Made by a program: the position numbers and the translations under genes. DNA of 32,641 nucleotides, from contig CAJXLD010000004.1 of assembly GCA_913055595.1 (NCBI GenBank), positions 1-32,641 on the forward strand, written 5' to 3'. Under the pieces are notes generated by a model. That model was not told the origin of the DNA, did not search any database, and was given only the letters and a program-made list of their open reading frames with translations. The DNA comes from an uncultured Altererythrobacter sp. (GTDB lineage: Bacteria > Pseudomonadota > Alphaproteobacteria > Sphingomonadales > Sphingomonadaceae). Position 1 is the stretch's first letter; every line of letters begins with the position of its first letter. Positions 16,567-24,577 of the stretch are shown in pieces.

Positions 16567-17220
16567 ATGCAGATATTCGGTTTTCCGACCAGCCCCTATG
16601 TCCGCAAAGTGCTGGTCATCGCCGCCGAAAAGGGCGTCGACGTGGAACTGGCCGACGCCACACCGCACAAGCCGACGCCGGAATTTCTGGCCGCGAGTCC
16701 CTTTCGCATGATGCCGGCGATGCGCGACGGAGACTTCACCTTGCCGGATTCTACCGCCATCGCGTTTTATCTCGACGCCAAATATCCCGATCCGCCCCTG
16801 TTGCCAGAGGGTGCCAAGATGCGTGGGCGTGCCATATGGCTCGATGAATTCGCCGATACGATCCTTGCCAATTCGGCACGCGGCGTGGCCTTCAACCGCT
16901 ATATCGGCCCTGCACTGCTGGGCCTGCCAAGGAATGACGAGGCGGCCAACGAAGCCGAGGCCAAAGCTCATCCCGCGCTCGATTATCTCGAAAATCTTGC
17001 TCCTGCAGATGGCTGGCTGGCGGAGGACTATTCCTTGGCCGATATTTCCGTCGCGTCCTGCCTCAAGACGCTGTCCTATGGTCTGGATGTAAAGGCTCGC
17101 CCGCGTACCGCAGCGTGGCTGGAGCGAATCGAAGCGCGCCCGGCCTGGAAGAAGGTCGCCGATCTGGAGCGTGATACAATCGAGGGCGCGATTGCGAGCG
17201 GCGCGCATCGATCCAGCTAG
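16567..17220 (+). CDS. Glutathione S-transferase family protein (first of four)
   Basis: A 217-residue protein with a thioredoxin-like N-terminal domain, [20 protein letters not shown], where SPYVRKV is the usual glutathione-site helix start. It has a substrate-loop [24 protein letters not shown] with the cis-Pro and the D-S pair that binds glutathione, then an all-helical C-terminal domain ending in [20 protein letters not shown] and a DWL-like helix. An excellent ribosome-binding site, AAGGAGAGG (16553-16561), precedes the ATG. Likely a cytoplasmic conjugating or peroxidase enzyme; substrate unknown. It starts a run of three GST-like genes that share little sequence. Confidence 0.92.
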   Translation: MQIFGFPTSPYVRKVLVIAAEKGVDVELADATPHKPTPEFLAASPFRMMPAMRDGDFTLPDSTAIAFYLDAKYPDPPLLPEGAKMRGRAIWLDEFADTILANSARGVAFNRYIGPALLGLPRNDEAANEAEAKAHPALDYLENLAPADGWLAEDYSLADISVASCLKTLSYGLDVKARPRTAAWLERIEARPAWKKVADLERDTIEGAIASGAHRSS

Positions 17221-17286
17221 CCAGAGAATATTCGGATCAGTGCGGCTATGATGTTCAAGGGACGAATCGCTTAAGGAGTGAGCCCA

Positions 17287-17943
17287 ATGGCCACCATCAC
17301 CATCAGCGCATTCAACTGGGTGCCCGATTTCGCCCGCGGGCAAGTCCGCGATCTTGTCGTGCGCTGGGCGCTTGAGGAAATCCAGCAACCCTATCAGGTG
17401 CACCTGCTCAATGCCGGAGCTGTGAGACCTACCGAATATCTGGCCTGGCAACCCTTCGACCAGGTCCCTGCCTATCGCGACGAGACAGGAGAACTTTTCG
17501 AAAGCGGCGCGATCCTGCTGCATCTCGCTCAGGATCGGGAATTGCTGCTGCCCAGCGATCCCGCTCCGCGGATGCAGGCAACAAGCTGGCTTTTCGCCGC
17601 GCTCAACTCGATCGAGCCTATCTTGCGCCCCATCACGCTGATGCCGCTGTTCAATGGCGACAAGGAATGGTGTTCGCCTGCCGTTGCCTCCATGTTGCCG
17701 ATGGCGGAAAAGCGGCTGGAACTGCTGTCCAATGCCTTGGGTGAGAAGGAATGGCTCGCGGGCCAGTTCACCATCGCCGATATCATGATGGTCTATGTCT
17801 TGCGCAGCTTCGGCGGCGAACTGATCAATGATTTCGGCAACCTGCTGGCCTATCGCGCACGCGGCATTGCGCGCCCCGCCTTCTCCCGTGCCTTGCAGGC
17901 CCAATATGATGATTTTACGGGAGAACCACCACACGGCGACTAG
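17287..17943 (+). CDS. Glutathione S-transferase family protein (second of four)
   Basis: A 218-residue GST-fold protein. The N-terminal domain reads ISAFNWVPDFARGQVRDLVVRWALEE with substrate-loop FDQVPAYRDETGELFESGAILLHLA (cis-Pro and E-S-G pair). The C-terminal domain has FTIADIMMVYVLRSF and an N-capping box. The ATG at 17287 has AAGGAG (17273-17278) eight bases before it, so the in-frame GTG at 17278 is rejected. Expected to be a cytoplasmic glutathione-dependent enzyme with unknown substrate. It is 66 bases after the first GST gene, probably on the same transcript. Confidence 0.9.
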   Translation: MATITISAFNWVPDFARGQVRDLVVRWALEEIQQPYQVHLLNAGAVRPTEYLAWQPFDQVPAYRDETGELFESGAILLHLAQDRELLLPSDPAPRMQATSWLFAALNSIEPILRPITLMPLFNGDKEWCSPAVASMLPMAEKRLELLSNALGEKEWLAGQFTIADIMMVYVLRSFGGELINDFGNLLAYRARGIARPAFSRALQAQYDDFTGEPPHGD

Positions 17944-17970
17944 TGATTTGATGCTTGCATGCGCCCAATT

Positions 17971-17985
17971 GTTCTCTAAACGTTC
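17971..17985 (+). promoter_or_regulatory. Candidate LexA (SOS) box before the third GST gene
   Basis: GTTC-TCTAAAC-GTTC matches the alphaproteobacterial LexA repeat GTTC-N7-GTTC exactly, and T follows both half sites. It ends 30 bases before the ATG at 18016, inside the 72-base intergenic region. Chance cannot be excluded, since about one match per window of this size is expected and a GST is not a known SOS gene. Confidence 0.4.
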
Positions 17986-18015
17986 TCGAATGGCTGAATT
18001 TGAGGGGACGGAAGC

Positions 18016-18624
18016 ATGGCTAGTTACACATTATTCTTCAATCCAATGAGCCGTGCGCTGATCGCGACATGGGCCTTCGCCGAGGCTAGCGTGGAGCCAA
18101 AGCTCGTAATGGTCGAATGGGACAACAAGCCAGACGCATTGCTCACTGCCAATCCCATGGGCAAGCTGCCGACCATCATCCACCATGCCGATTTCGGCGA
18201 TCGCGTGGTGAGCGAGGCTGCGGCAGTATGCCATTACCTGGCAGAGATGGACGCGCCCGACTTGCTCCCCACTCCTGAAGAGAAAGCGGACTATTTCCGT
18301 TGGCTGTTTTTTGCCGCCGGTCCTGTCGAATCCGCCGTCAGTAACAAGGCCATGGGGTGGGAGCCGAAGGATGCCAAGCAGGAGGGGACAGTCGGCTTCG
18401 GCAGTTTCGACCGTACGATCGGCACGCTCGACGGCCATTTTGCCGATAACGATTATGTCTGCGGAGACCGCTTCACCATGGCGGACGTCTATGTCGGCAG
18501 CCATGTCGATTGGGGGCTCAATTTCGGCACCATTCCGGCGCTGGACAATCTGAAGGCTTATCAGGAGAGGCTGCAGGCCCGCGATGGCTACAAGGCCAGC
18601 ATGGGTGCCATCCCGACTGGTTAA
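18016..18624 (+). CDS. Glutathione S-transferase family protein (third of four)
   Basis: A 202-residue GST-fold protein. The N-terminal domain reads YTLFFNPMSRALIATWAFAE, then MGKLPTIIHHADFGDRVVSEAAAVCHYLAE with the cis-Pro and the V-S-E-A glutathione contact. The C-terminal domain has YVCGDRFTMADVYVGSHVDWGL. Substrate unknown; probably cytoplasmic detoxification or redox chemistry. Ribosome-binding site GAGGGGACG (18002-18010). The stop at 18624 overlaps the convergent DnaJ-domain gene by four bases. A LexA-like box lies in its own upstream region, so it may be regulated apart from the two preceding GST genes. Confidence 0.9.
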   Translation: MASYTLFFNPMSRALIATWAFAEASVEPKLVMVEWDNKPDALLTANPMGKLPTIIHHADFGDRVVSEAAAVCHYLAEMDAPDLLPTPEEKADYFRWLFFAAGPVESAVSNKAMGWEPKDAKQEGTVGFGSFDRTIGTLDGHFADNDYVCGDRFTMADVYVGSHVDWGLNFGTIPALDNLKAYQERLQARDGYKASMGAIPTG

Positions 18625-19205
18625 ACGAAAGCTTGTGCCTTGCGCAGCAGCTGATAGGCCTCGACCACCTTTTGCAGCCGCCCCTCATGCGTGCGGTCGC
18701 CGCCATTCCGGTCGGGATGATAACGCCGCACGAGTTCCGAATAGCGGCGCCGAAGTTTTGTACGATCGGACTTTGCCGAGAGGCCCATGACGTTGAGCGC
18801 TTCCCTCTCACGCGGGGTAAAGCGGGAAAACTCCTGCCGCCCCGCTGCCGCGCGCTTGATCTCGCTAGCGCGCATTCCGATCGCGTCGAGCGGATCGTCG
18901 AAATCGGCCCAGCGCGGCATTCCATCCACGCCTGCATCGGCGCGGAAAGCACGCGTTTCGGTTTGCCAGCCCGCCGTAGGTGACTGGGCGGAGACCACCT
19001 CATCGGCACTCATCCCCTCGAAGAAATCATAGCCCGCGTTGAATTCGCGCACATGGTCGAGGCAGAAATAGCGCCACTCCCCCGGCCCGTCGAAACCGTG
19101 GCTGCGCATGCCGGGCGCGCGAAATTCGCCCGCCCCTTCGCAACCGGGGGCCTCGCAAATCCGGCCATCGGGATCGTATCGTCCATGGAATTTCTGGGCG
19201 CGCAT
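18621..19205 (-). CDS. J-domain (DnaJ-like) protein with N-terminal Cys/His site
   Basis: A 194-residue protein. The N-terminal half has a Cys/His site, Cys17-x4-Cys22 (CEAPGC) and Cys48-x2-His51 (FCLDH), which may bind zinc. The C-terminal J domain (about 135-194) carries the HPD triad at 163-165 (YHPDRNGGD) needed to stimulate DnaK ATPase. This small family is widespread in alphaproteobacteria and commonly lies next to bolA and cobS, as it does loosely here. The ATG at 19205 gives the standard start MRAQKFHGR; the open frame to 19757 is an antisense shadow of bolA and the fourth GST gene. Diverges from bolA. Confidence 0.92.
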   Translation of the reverse strand: MRAQKFHGRYDPDGRICEAPGCEGAGEFRAPGMRSHGFDGPGEWRYFCLDHVREFNAGYDFFEGMSADEVVSAQSPTAGWQTETRAFRADAGVDGMPRWADFDDPLDAIGMRASEIKRAAAGRQEFSRFTPREREALNVMGLSAKSDRTKLRRRYSELVRRYHPDRNGGDRTHEGRLQKVVEAYQLLRKAQAFV

Positions 19206-19271
19206 TCGCTTGAAACTGGGGTATGTGCGCCCAGATGAAAACCCCCAATGGCGCGAGGCAGGAGAAAAAAC

Positions 19272-19550
19272 GTGGCGGGACCGGTCCAGAAAGAGATGGA
19301 AGAACTGCTGACCCAGGCCTTTGCGCCGACAAGACTGGAAGTGATCAATGACAGCGCCATGCATCGCGGCCATGCGGGCGATGACGGTAGTGGCGAATCC
19401 CATTTCACCGTGGTGATCGAGAGCGAGGCCTTTGCCGGGCAAAGCCGCGTCAACCGCCAGCGCATGGTCAACAAGGCGCTGGGGGACATTCCGGGTGACC
19501 GCGTCCATGCCCTCGCCATCAAGGCCAGCGCGCCGGGCAACACCCAGTGA
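19272..19550 (+). CDS. bolA: BolA family protein
   Basis: A 92-residue protein. BolA proteins partner with monothiol glutaredoxins around an Fe-S cluster and influence iron and stress responses. The family core GESHFTVVIESEAFAGQSRVNRQRMVNKAL with its conserved His and Arg residues is present, as is the C-terminal HALAIKASAP. The GTG at 19272 is chosen: AGGAG (19260-19264) is seven bases before it, and the resulting (M)AGPVQKEME start is typical. An in-frame ATG at 19248 would add eight basic residues. The stop overlaps the GTG of the next gene (GTGA), coupling it to a GST. Confidence 0.93.
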   Translation: MAGPVQKEMEELLTQAFAPTRLEVINDSAMHRGHAGDDGSGESHFTVVIESEAFAGQSRVNRQRMVNKALGDIPGDRVHALAIKASAPGNTQ

Positions 19551-20254
19551 GCTACCAGCTGTGGTACTGGCCCGACATTCCGGGGCGCGGCGAATTCGTG
19601 CGGCTTTATCTCGAAGCCGCCGAGCTCGACTATGAGGATATGGCGCGCGTCCAAGGTGCAGACGCGCTGGTGGAAGATCTCCACGCGCGGCAGGGCAGCC
19701 GCCCCTTCGCCCCTCCATATCTTGTCGATGGCGACAATTGCATAGGGCAGACCGCATTGATCCTCACCTATCTGCAGGATCGCGAAGGTCTCGGCTCGGG
19801 AGAACTGGAAACCGATCTACGCCTCGTCCAGCTCCAGATGGATATCGCCGACCTGGTGGAGGAAGTGCACGCCACCCATCACCCGATCGCGCCGCATCTC
19901 TATTATGCGGACCAGATGGATGCGGCCTATGAGAAGGCGCATCACTTCCGCGAAAACCGACTGCCCAAATATCTCATCCATTTCGACAATGCGCTGTCCA
20001 CTCATGGCGGGCCCTTCCTGCTCGGCGAGCAATGGAGCCATGTCGACACCTCGCTGTTTCAGCTGATGGAAGGGCTCGACTATGCCTTCCCCAACCTGAT
20101 GAGCAGTCTTCAAGGCCATTTCCCGCATCTGGAAGAGGTTCAATCGACAGTGCCGGAGATCGAGGGCGTCGCCGCCTATCTCGCCTCCGAACGGCGGATC
20201 GATTTCAACCAGGACGGGATTTTCCGCTTCTACGAGGAGCTAGACCAGCAATAG
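19547..20254 (+). CDS. Glutathione S-transferase family protein (fourth of four)
   Basis: A 235-residue GST with the Sigma/Mu/Pi-like opening YQLWYWPDIPGRGEFVRLYLEAA, substrate-loop FAPPYLVDGDNCIGQTALILTYL, and a helical C-terminal domain with FLLGEQWSHVDTSLFQLMEGL. The tyrosine in the first strand (residue 3 or 6) is the likely glutathione-activating residue. Starts at a GTG overlapping the bolA stop, so it is co-translated with bolA. This bolA-GST pairing, next to three further GST genes, points to a thiol or stress role for the locus. Substrate unknown. Confidence 0.91.
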   Translation: MSYQLWYWPDIPGRGEFVRLYLEAAELDYEDMARVQGADALVEDLHARQGSRPFAPPYLVDGDNCIGQTALILTYLQDREGLGSGELETDLRLVQLQMDIADLVEEVHATHHPIAPHLYYADQMDAAYEKAHHFRENRLPKYLIHFDNALSTHGGPFLLGEQWSHVDTSLFQLMEGLDYAFPNLMSSLQGHFPHLEEVQSTVPEIEGVAAYLASERRIDFNQDGIFRFYEELDQQ

Positions 20255-20266
20255 GAGTTACCGACC

Positions 20267-21148
20267 ATGAGCATTATCAAGTCCGTGACGCCCACCTCCC
20301 ATGATCTGGGCGGGTTCCAGGTCCGGCGCGCTGTTCCCAGCCCTGAATGCCGCATGGTTGGCCCTTTCGTGTTCGTGGACGAGTTTGGCCCTGCGCGGCT
20401 AGAGGCAGGCGACGGCATGGATGTGCGCCCGCATCCGCATATCAACCTCGCCACGGTCACATGGCTATTCGACGGCGCCATCGACCATCGCGACAGTCTC
20501 GGCACATTCTCGACAATCCGCCCGGGAACAGTGAACCTGATGACGGCCGGTAGCGGCATCGTCCATTCCGAACGCAGCCCGCAGTCAGAGCGCGATGCAG
20601 GGCCCGCCATGTTCGGCATGCAGACCTGGCTTGCACTGCCCGATGGCAAGGAAGAAATCGAACCCGATTTCGAGGCGGTGAATGATCTGCCGATTGTCGA
20701 GGACTCCGGCGCGAGCGCCACAGTCATCATGGGCGAGTTGTGGGGAGAGCGCGCGCCAACCACCACACATGCGCAGACGATCTATGCCGAAATCAATCTT
20801 GCGCCGGGCGGCAACATCCCGATCGATGACTCCGCCGATGAACGGGCCGTGATGCTGGTCGAGGGCGACGCAACGCTCAGCGGCGCACAGCTTGAGCCCT
20901 ACGTGCTCTATGTGTTGAAACCGGGCGAAGCGATGGTGCTGACGTCCGCCAATGGCGGAAAGGCGATGCTGCTGGGCGGCGAGGCTTTTGCCACTCGCCG
21001 CCATGTGTGGTGGAACTTCGTCAGTTCGGACCGCGACCGCATAGAGCAGGCCAAGCAAGACTGGCGCGAAGGCCGCTTCCCCAAGGTTCCGGGCGACGAG
21101 GAGGAGTTCATCCCCCTCCCCGAACGCCCGCTCACCCGCAGCGATTGA
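20267..21148 (+). CDS. Pirin family protein
   Basis: A 293-residue bicupin. The metal site of pirins is complete: His56 and His58 (RPHPHINLATVTWLF), His100 and Glu102 (GSGIVHSERS). Further family marks are GPFVFVDEFGP and FGMQTWLALPDGKEE. Bacterial pirins include quercetin 2,3-dioxygenases and redox-linked regulators; the activity here is not predictable. AGGAG (20252-20256) lies ten bases before the ATG. It is 12 bases downstream of the fourth GST gene, so bolA-GST-pirin is probably one operon. Convergent with the YceI lipoprotein gene. Confidence 0.94.
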   Translation: MSIIKSVTPTSHDLGGFQVRRAVPSPECRMVGPFVFVDEFGPARLEAGDGMDVRPHPHINLATVTWLFDGAIDHRDSLGTFSTIRPGTVNLMTAGSGIVHSERSPQSERDAGPAMFGMQTWLALPDGKEEIEPDFEAVNDLPIVEDSGASATVIMGELWGERAPTTTHAQTIYAEINLAPGGNIPIDDSADERAVMLVEGDATLSGAQLEPYVLYVLKPGEAMVLTSANGGKAMLLGGEAFATRRHVWWNFVSSDRDRIEQAKQDWREGRFPKVPGDEEEFIPLPERPLTRSD

Positions 21149-21154
21149 CGCGGC

Positions 21155-21766
21155 TTACTGCTGCTCGAAAGTCAGCGAGAAGGTCACCGGCACCTGGCCG
21201 GTGATCGAATCGAGATTGGCGATATTGCGCAATTCCTCGACCCCATCGGCCAGATCGAGGCTGTCAGCGCTGACGATGATCGGTGCGATGGTGGAGACGT
21301 TGACCTTGCCTTCTCCCAATCGTGTAACCGCAAGGTCGGTGGCCACTTCAGCGTTCGCGCCGTGGACGCTGAGCGTTGTCGCAACAGGCTGCACCAGCGT
21401 GTCACCCGTCTGAAGACCCGCGAAAGCTGCGGGGTCGAGTGCGGCAGTCACGGTAGCGGCAGGGAAATCAACAACATCGAACAGCAGGTCGCGCATCCGT
21501 TCGTTGCGAATATCGATACCAGTTTCCACGCTGGCGAGAGCGATGGAAAGCTCCGCCGCACCGTCTGCGCTGACGCTGCCCGAAAGACCGGAGAAACTAT
21601 GCGCCTCGGCAACTTGCCCGTTCTTGACCGTGGTGAAGGCCAGATGCGATTCGCCAGACGAGAGTACCCAGTCGCCAGCCAGAGGTGCGTCCTCGGTGGG
21701 AGCTGTGTTGCACGCTGCAAGAGCCAATGGGCTGGCAAGAAGGCAAATCCGCGTAAACTGGTTCAT
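21155..21766 (-). CDS. YceI family lipoprotein
   Basis: A 203-residue protein beginning MNQFTRICLLASPLALAAC, with an LAAC lipobox and acylated Cys19. The YceI-like lipocalin barrel follows: WVLSSGESHLAFTTVKNGQVAEAHSF, ELSIALASVETGIDIRNERMRDLLFDV, LSVHGANAEVATDLAVTRLGEGKVNVSTIAPIIVSADSLDL, TGQVPVTFSLTF. YceI proteins bind isoprenoid lipids in the periplasm. The ATG at 21766 is used because the open extension to 21838 would bury the signal peptide. It is transcribed away from the FKBP gene, and a perfect inverted repeat sits 24-44 bases upstream. Confidence 0.9.
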   Translation of the reverse strand: MNQFTRICLLASPLALAACNTAPTEDAPLAGDWVLSSGESHLAFTTVKNGQVAEAHSFSGLSGSVSADGAAELSIALASVETGIDIRNERMRDLLFDVVDFPAATVTAALDPAAFAGLQTGDTLVQPVATTLSVHGANAEVATDLAVTRLGEGKVNVSTIAPIIVSADSLDLADGVEELRNIANLDSITGQVPVTFSLTFEQQ

Positions 21767-21789
21767 ATCATGTGATCCCTGTTTCAGAA

Positions 21790-21810
21790 TGTATCCACGT
21801 GTCGGATACA
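21790..21810. promoter_or_regulatory. Inverted repeat (operator) between yceI-like and FKBP genes
   Basis: TGTATCC-N7-GGATACA is a perfect 7-base inverted repeat with a 7-base spacer containing ACGTGTC. It lies 24 bases before the YceI ATG and 69 bases before the divergent FKBP ATG. The size and symmetry fit a dimeric TetR- or MarR-type repressor. No regulator gene is next to it in this window. Confidence 0.55.
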
Positions 21811-21879
21811 GAGATTTTTGGCAAAGGTCAGCAGGCAAAGGGGTGACGAGCCGGTTTCACCTGATTACACCGCCTCGCC

Positions 21880-22383
21880 ATGAAGAAGATGACCTTTGCC
21901 GCGGCGCTGACCGCCACCGCCTTCGCCGCTTCCCCAGCCTTTGCGCAGGATGAAGAAGAGAGTTTCGACATCACCCAATCCTCTGCCTGGTTCAACCAGC
22001 AACAAGCCGCGCTTGCCGGTCTAACGGCGGCTGAGGGCTGGACCGCGCTGGAGGGCGGTGTGAAGTTCCGCCGCATCGATGGAGACGGCACTGGCCCCGC
22101 ACCGACGCTGCGCGACATCGTGAGCGTGCATTACACCGGGCGCCTGACCAACGGTCAGGTCTTCGATTCCACCGAGGGTCGCAACCCGGCCACCTTCCCG
22201 CTGCGCCAGCTGATCCGCGCCTGGCAAGTCGCCATCCCCTATTTGGGCATTGGCGACACGATCGAGATCGCCGTTCCTGCAGAGCTGGGTTATGGCCCGC
22301 GCGGAGCAGGCCCCATTCCGCCAGCTGCCACGCTGTTTTTCACCATCGAACTGGTAGATGTGATGGTGCCGCCGGGCGGCTGA
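21880..22383 (+). CDS. FKBP-type peptidyl-prolyl cis-trans isomerase, exported
   Basis: A 167-residue protein with signal peptide MKKMTFAAALTATAFAASPAFA, an acidic linker, then a single FKBP domain (about 60-165). Family marks are VSVHYTGRLTNGQVFDST, FPLRQLIRAWQVAIPYLGIGDTIEIAVPAELGYGPRGAGPIPPAATLFFTIELV. Several drug-pocket residues of FKBP12 are recognisable (Tyr, Phe-Asp, the Trp-like position and the Ala-x-x-Gly-Tyr-Gly loop). Likely a periplasmic folding factor. It diverges from the YceI gene and may share its regulation through the inverted repeat. Confidence 0.93.
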   Translation: MKKMTFAAALTATAFAASPAFAQDEEESFDITQSSAWFNQQQAALAGLTAAEGWTALEGGVKFRRIDGDGTGPAPTLRDIVSVHYTGRLTNGQVFDSTEGRNPATFPLRQLIRAWQVAIPYLGIGDTIEIAVPAELGYGPRGAGPIPPAATLFFTIELVDVMVPPGG

Positions 22384-22431
22384 TCACCCGGCTTAACCCC
22401 CACCCAACGTGATCGTGCTACATGTCACAGT

Positions 22432-22794
22432 GTGAAGAAGACACTGGGCATTGCCGTCTGGGCCGGAATGATGGCCTGCCTCTGGTTCATCGCCCCGCTT
22501 GTGGCGATGGGGTGGAACGCCATGCTCAAACCCAACTACGTCGCGCGTGAATTTTCAACGGAGTATCTCGCCAGAATCCAGCGCATCGGACGCATTCGCA
22601 ATCACCATTTTGTCAGGTTGGAGCTCGATTGCGCCGGAGAGACAATCGCTGTCAGGGTGCTGGATTTGCCCGAATTCGATGAAGGGGCAGCCGAGTTCCT
22701 GAGACGAAGCTACCCCGATTGCAGCAACATCCGCTATGCGAGCCTGGGCTTCTTCGATCCCGGTGGTAGCTGGTTGGGCGACTGGATCAACTAG
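22432..22794 (+). CDS. Small membrane-anchored protein, unknown function
   Basis: A 120-residue product starting at a GTG. A single membrane segment (about 5-28, LGIAVWAGMMACLWFIAPLVAMGW) is followed by a soluble domain with LDCAGETIAVRVLDLPEFDEGAAEF and two Cys residues. I do not recognise the family. No clear ribosome-binding site precedes the GTG, and the gene follows the FKBP gene by 48 bases. The TAG stop overlaps the convergent DUF2332 stop in a shared CTAG (22791-22794). The N-terminal hydrophobic helix and the organised length make it likely real, but it is the least certain of the complete genes. Confidence 0.6.
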   Translation: MKKTLGIAVWAGMMACLWFIAPLVAMGWNAMLKPNYVAREFSTEYLARIQRIGRIRNHHFVRLELDCAGETIAVRVLDLPEFDEGAAEFLRRSYPDCSNIRYASLGFFDPGGSWLGDWIN

Positions 22795-23873
22795 TCCGCT
22801 AGCCATTGCACCCATGCCGCATGTGGATGGGCTTCGCCCAACTCGACCACTTCCTCCCCGCCGGGCCAGTATTTCACCGTCAATTCGTGGCGGAAGGTTT
22901 CGCGGTTGGTCTCCACCCGGATCCAGGCGAGCGGCTTTTCTGGCGTCGCTTGCTCGCCCGCTTCCGCCATCATTGTGCGGATGGCATCGCGTGTTTCCTG
23001 CGGCAGATATTGCCACATGATGGTGTGGAACAGCACGCGGGTGACGCCTTCGGTCTGCGGGCGGGCAAGCCTTTGCTTTACGAATTCGGCAGCGTCCATT
23101 TGCACCAGGTCGGGCGGTTCCTCGCTCGCCATGGCTATGGCCGTATCCATGCGCGCCATGCGTTCCTGCGCATCCGCCCAGATATAGGCCTTGAGTCTTT
23201 GCCCTTGCGCTGGATCGGTCAGATCGACAGGCGAGATATCGCAACCCGCGATCTCCGTGATTTCAACCTCCGCCTGCGGCGGCGCCTTGCCACGCCATTC
23301 AGGCACGATCCGCATAAGTGAGTCTTCGGGCCCCGCTGTAGTCCCGCCCAGATCGTAGAAATAGCGCTCCATCATCGTGTTGATGCCCGCGCTCGCGCCG
23401 ATCTCCATCAATTCGAATCTTGAGCCCAATCTGGGTGATAACCACAATAGTGCCGCCATGATACTGGCCGAACGCGCGCTTTCATTGGTCTGCGGCGGCC
23501 CGTCAAACCACGGTAGCAAGATGTGGTCGCATTGCTCGACCGCGGCACAGACGATGGCATCGACTTGCGCCTGGTCGGTAACCAATCCCGCGAAGACTGG
23601 CTCCAGTCGCTTATCCTCTCCTGTCAGACAAAGGAAATGAAGGCCGCCTGTCACCCGCAGCGCCAGCGCGTCCTCGATCCCCTGCCCAGCCCAGTTCTTG
23701 AGGCGACGCCCGGAAGCTGTGTCGGTCTCCATCACCGCCAGCAGGCTACGGATGACGCGGGCGGTAATGGGCGAGTCCGCGCGGTCGCAATGCGCCGCAT
23801 GCCATTCCAGCGCCTCTGCCACGCTGGTGATTTCCATTGCTGCTACCGGATCATCTTTCGTTGCCAATGACAT
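22791..23873 (-). CDS. DUF2332 family protein
   Basis: A 360-residue soluble protein of the uncharacterised DUF2332 family. Recognisable parts are [12 protein letters not shown] near the start, [18 protein letters not shown], the conserved [25 protein letters not shown] and [20 protein letters not shown], and the C-terminal [10 protein letters not shown]. The glycine-rich [11 protein letters not shown] resembles a nucleotide- or SAM-binding loop of a Rossmann fold; that is inference from the local pattern only. It diverges from hisG with a 35-base intergenic region and converges on the small membrane protein. Confidence 0.9.
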   Translation of the reverse strand: MSLATKDDPVAAMEITSVAEALEWHAAHCDRADSPITARVIRSLLAVMETDTASGRRLKNWAGQGIEDALALRVTGGLHFLCLTGEDKRLEPVFAGLVTDQAQVDAIVCAAVEQCDHILLPWFDGPPQTNESARSASIMAALLWLSPRLGSRFELMEIGASAGINTMMERYFYDLGGTTAGPEDSLMRIVPEWRGKAPPQAEVEITEIAGCDISPVDLTDPAQGQRLKAYIWADAQERMARMDTAIAMASEEPPDLVQMDAAEFVKQRLARPQTEGVTRVLFHTIMWQYLPQETRDAIRTMMAEAGEQATPEKPLAWIRVETNRETFRHELTVKYWPGGEEVVELGEAHPHAAWVQWLAD

Positions 23874-23908
23874 TGCCCTTTCGTCTGCTCGCGCCTAAAC
23901 GCGCGCCC

Positions 23909-24577
23909 ATGAGTGATACCGCATCCCGCCCGCTGACCTTTGCCGTGCCCAAAGGCCGCATACTGGAAGAGGCGCTGCCAGTGATGGCACGCGCCGGCGT
24001 CGTGCCGGATTCCGCCTTCCACGACAAGGCCGACCGTTCGCTCAGCTTCGCATGCGAGGACACCGATATGCGGATCATCCGCGTGCGTGCCTTCGACGTT
24101 GCGACCTTCGTTGCTTTTGGAGCGGCCCAGGTGGGCATTGTCGGTTCGGACGTGATCGAAGAGTTCAATTATACAGAACTTTACGCGCCGGTCGATCTCG
24201 ACATCGGCCATTGCCGTCTTTCAGTGGCAGAGCCTGTCGACGGGAGCGAATATGGCGTTGGCAATGCCAGCCACCTGCGTATCGCCACAAAATATCCCAA
24301 CATCACCAGCCGCCATTTCGAGAAGAAGGGCGTGCAAGCCGAATGCGTCAAGCTGAACGGCGCGATGGAGCTCGCTCCGTCGCTGGGCCTTGCGGGGCGG
24401 ATCGTGGACCTTGTCTCCACCGGGCGGACCCTCCAGCAGAACGGCTTGGTCGAGAAAGACAGGATCATGGATATCAGCGCGCGGCTGATCGTCAATCGCG
24501 CTGCGCTGAAGACCGATCCGCGCGTGGCCGCGCTGGTCGAGCGTTTCCGCGCCAATGCGGCGGAGCAGGCGGGCTGA
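23909..24577 (+). CDS. hisG: ATP phosphoribosyltransferase, short form
   Basis: First enzyme of histidine synthesis: ATP + PRPP to phosphoribosyl-ATP. At 222 residues this is the short form HisGS, lacking the C-terminal ACT-like regulatory domain, and it normally needs HisZ; hisZ is not in this window. Visible are [22 protein letters not shown], the [14 protein letters not shown] lobe, and the PRPP-loop region [19 protein letters not shown]. The ATG at 23909 is chosen; the upstream extension to 23837 is not family-like. No strong ribosome-binding site is seen. The stop overlaps the hisD start (TGATG), so the two are coupled. Confidence 0.96.
   Translation: MSDTASRPLTFAVPKGRILEEALPVMARAGVVPDSAFHDKADRSLSFACEDTDMRIIRVRAFDVATFVAFGAAQVGIVGSDVIEEFNYTELYAPVDLDIGHCRLSVAEPVDGSEYGVGNASHLRIATKYPNITSRHFEKKGVQAECVKLNGAMELAPSLGLAGRIVDLVSTGRTLQQNGLVEKDRIMDISARLIVNRAALKTDPRVAALVERFRANAAEQAG

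Noticed and set aside
15501-17934. Long open frames antisense to cobS and to the first two GST genes
   Set aside because: The opposite strand carries complete Walker motifs and GST folds with good ribosome-binding sites; the antisense products show no domain.
24052-24576. N-terminal extension of HisD by 175 residues
   Set aside because: It lies in a shadow frame of hisG and is Arg-rich; the ATG at 24577 gives the normal HisD start and overlaps the hisG stop.
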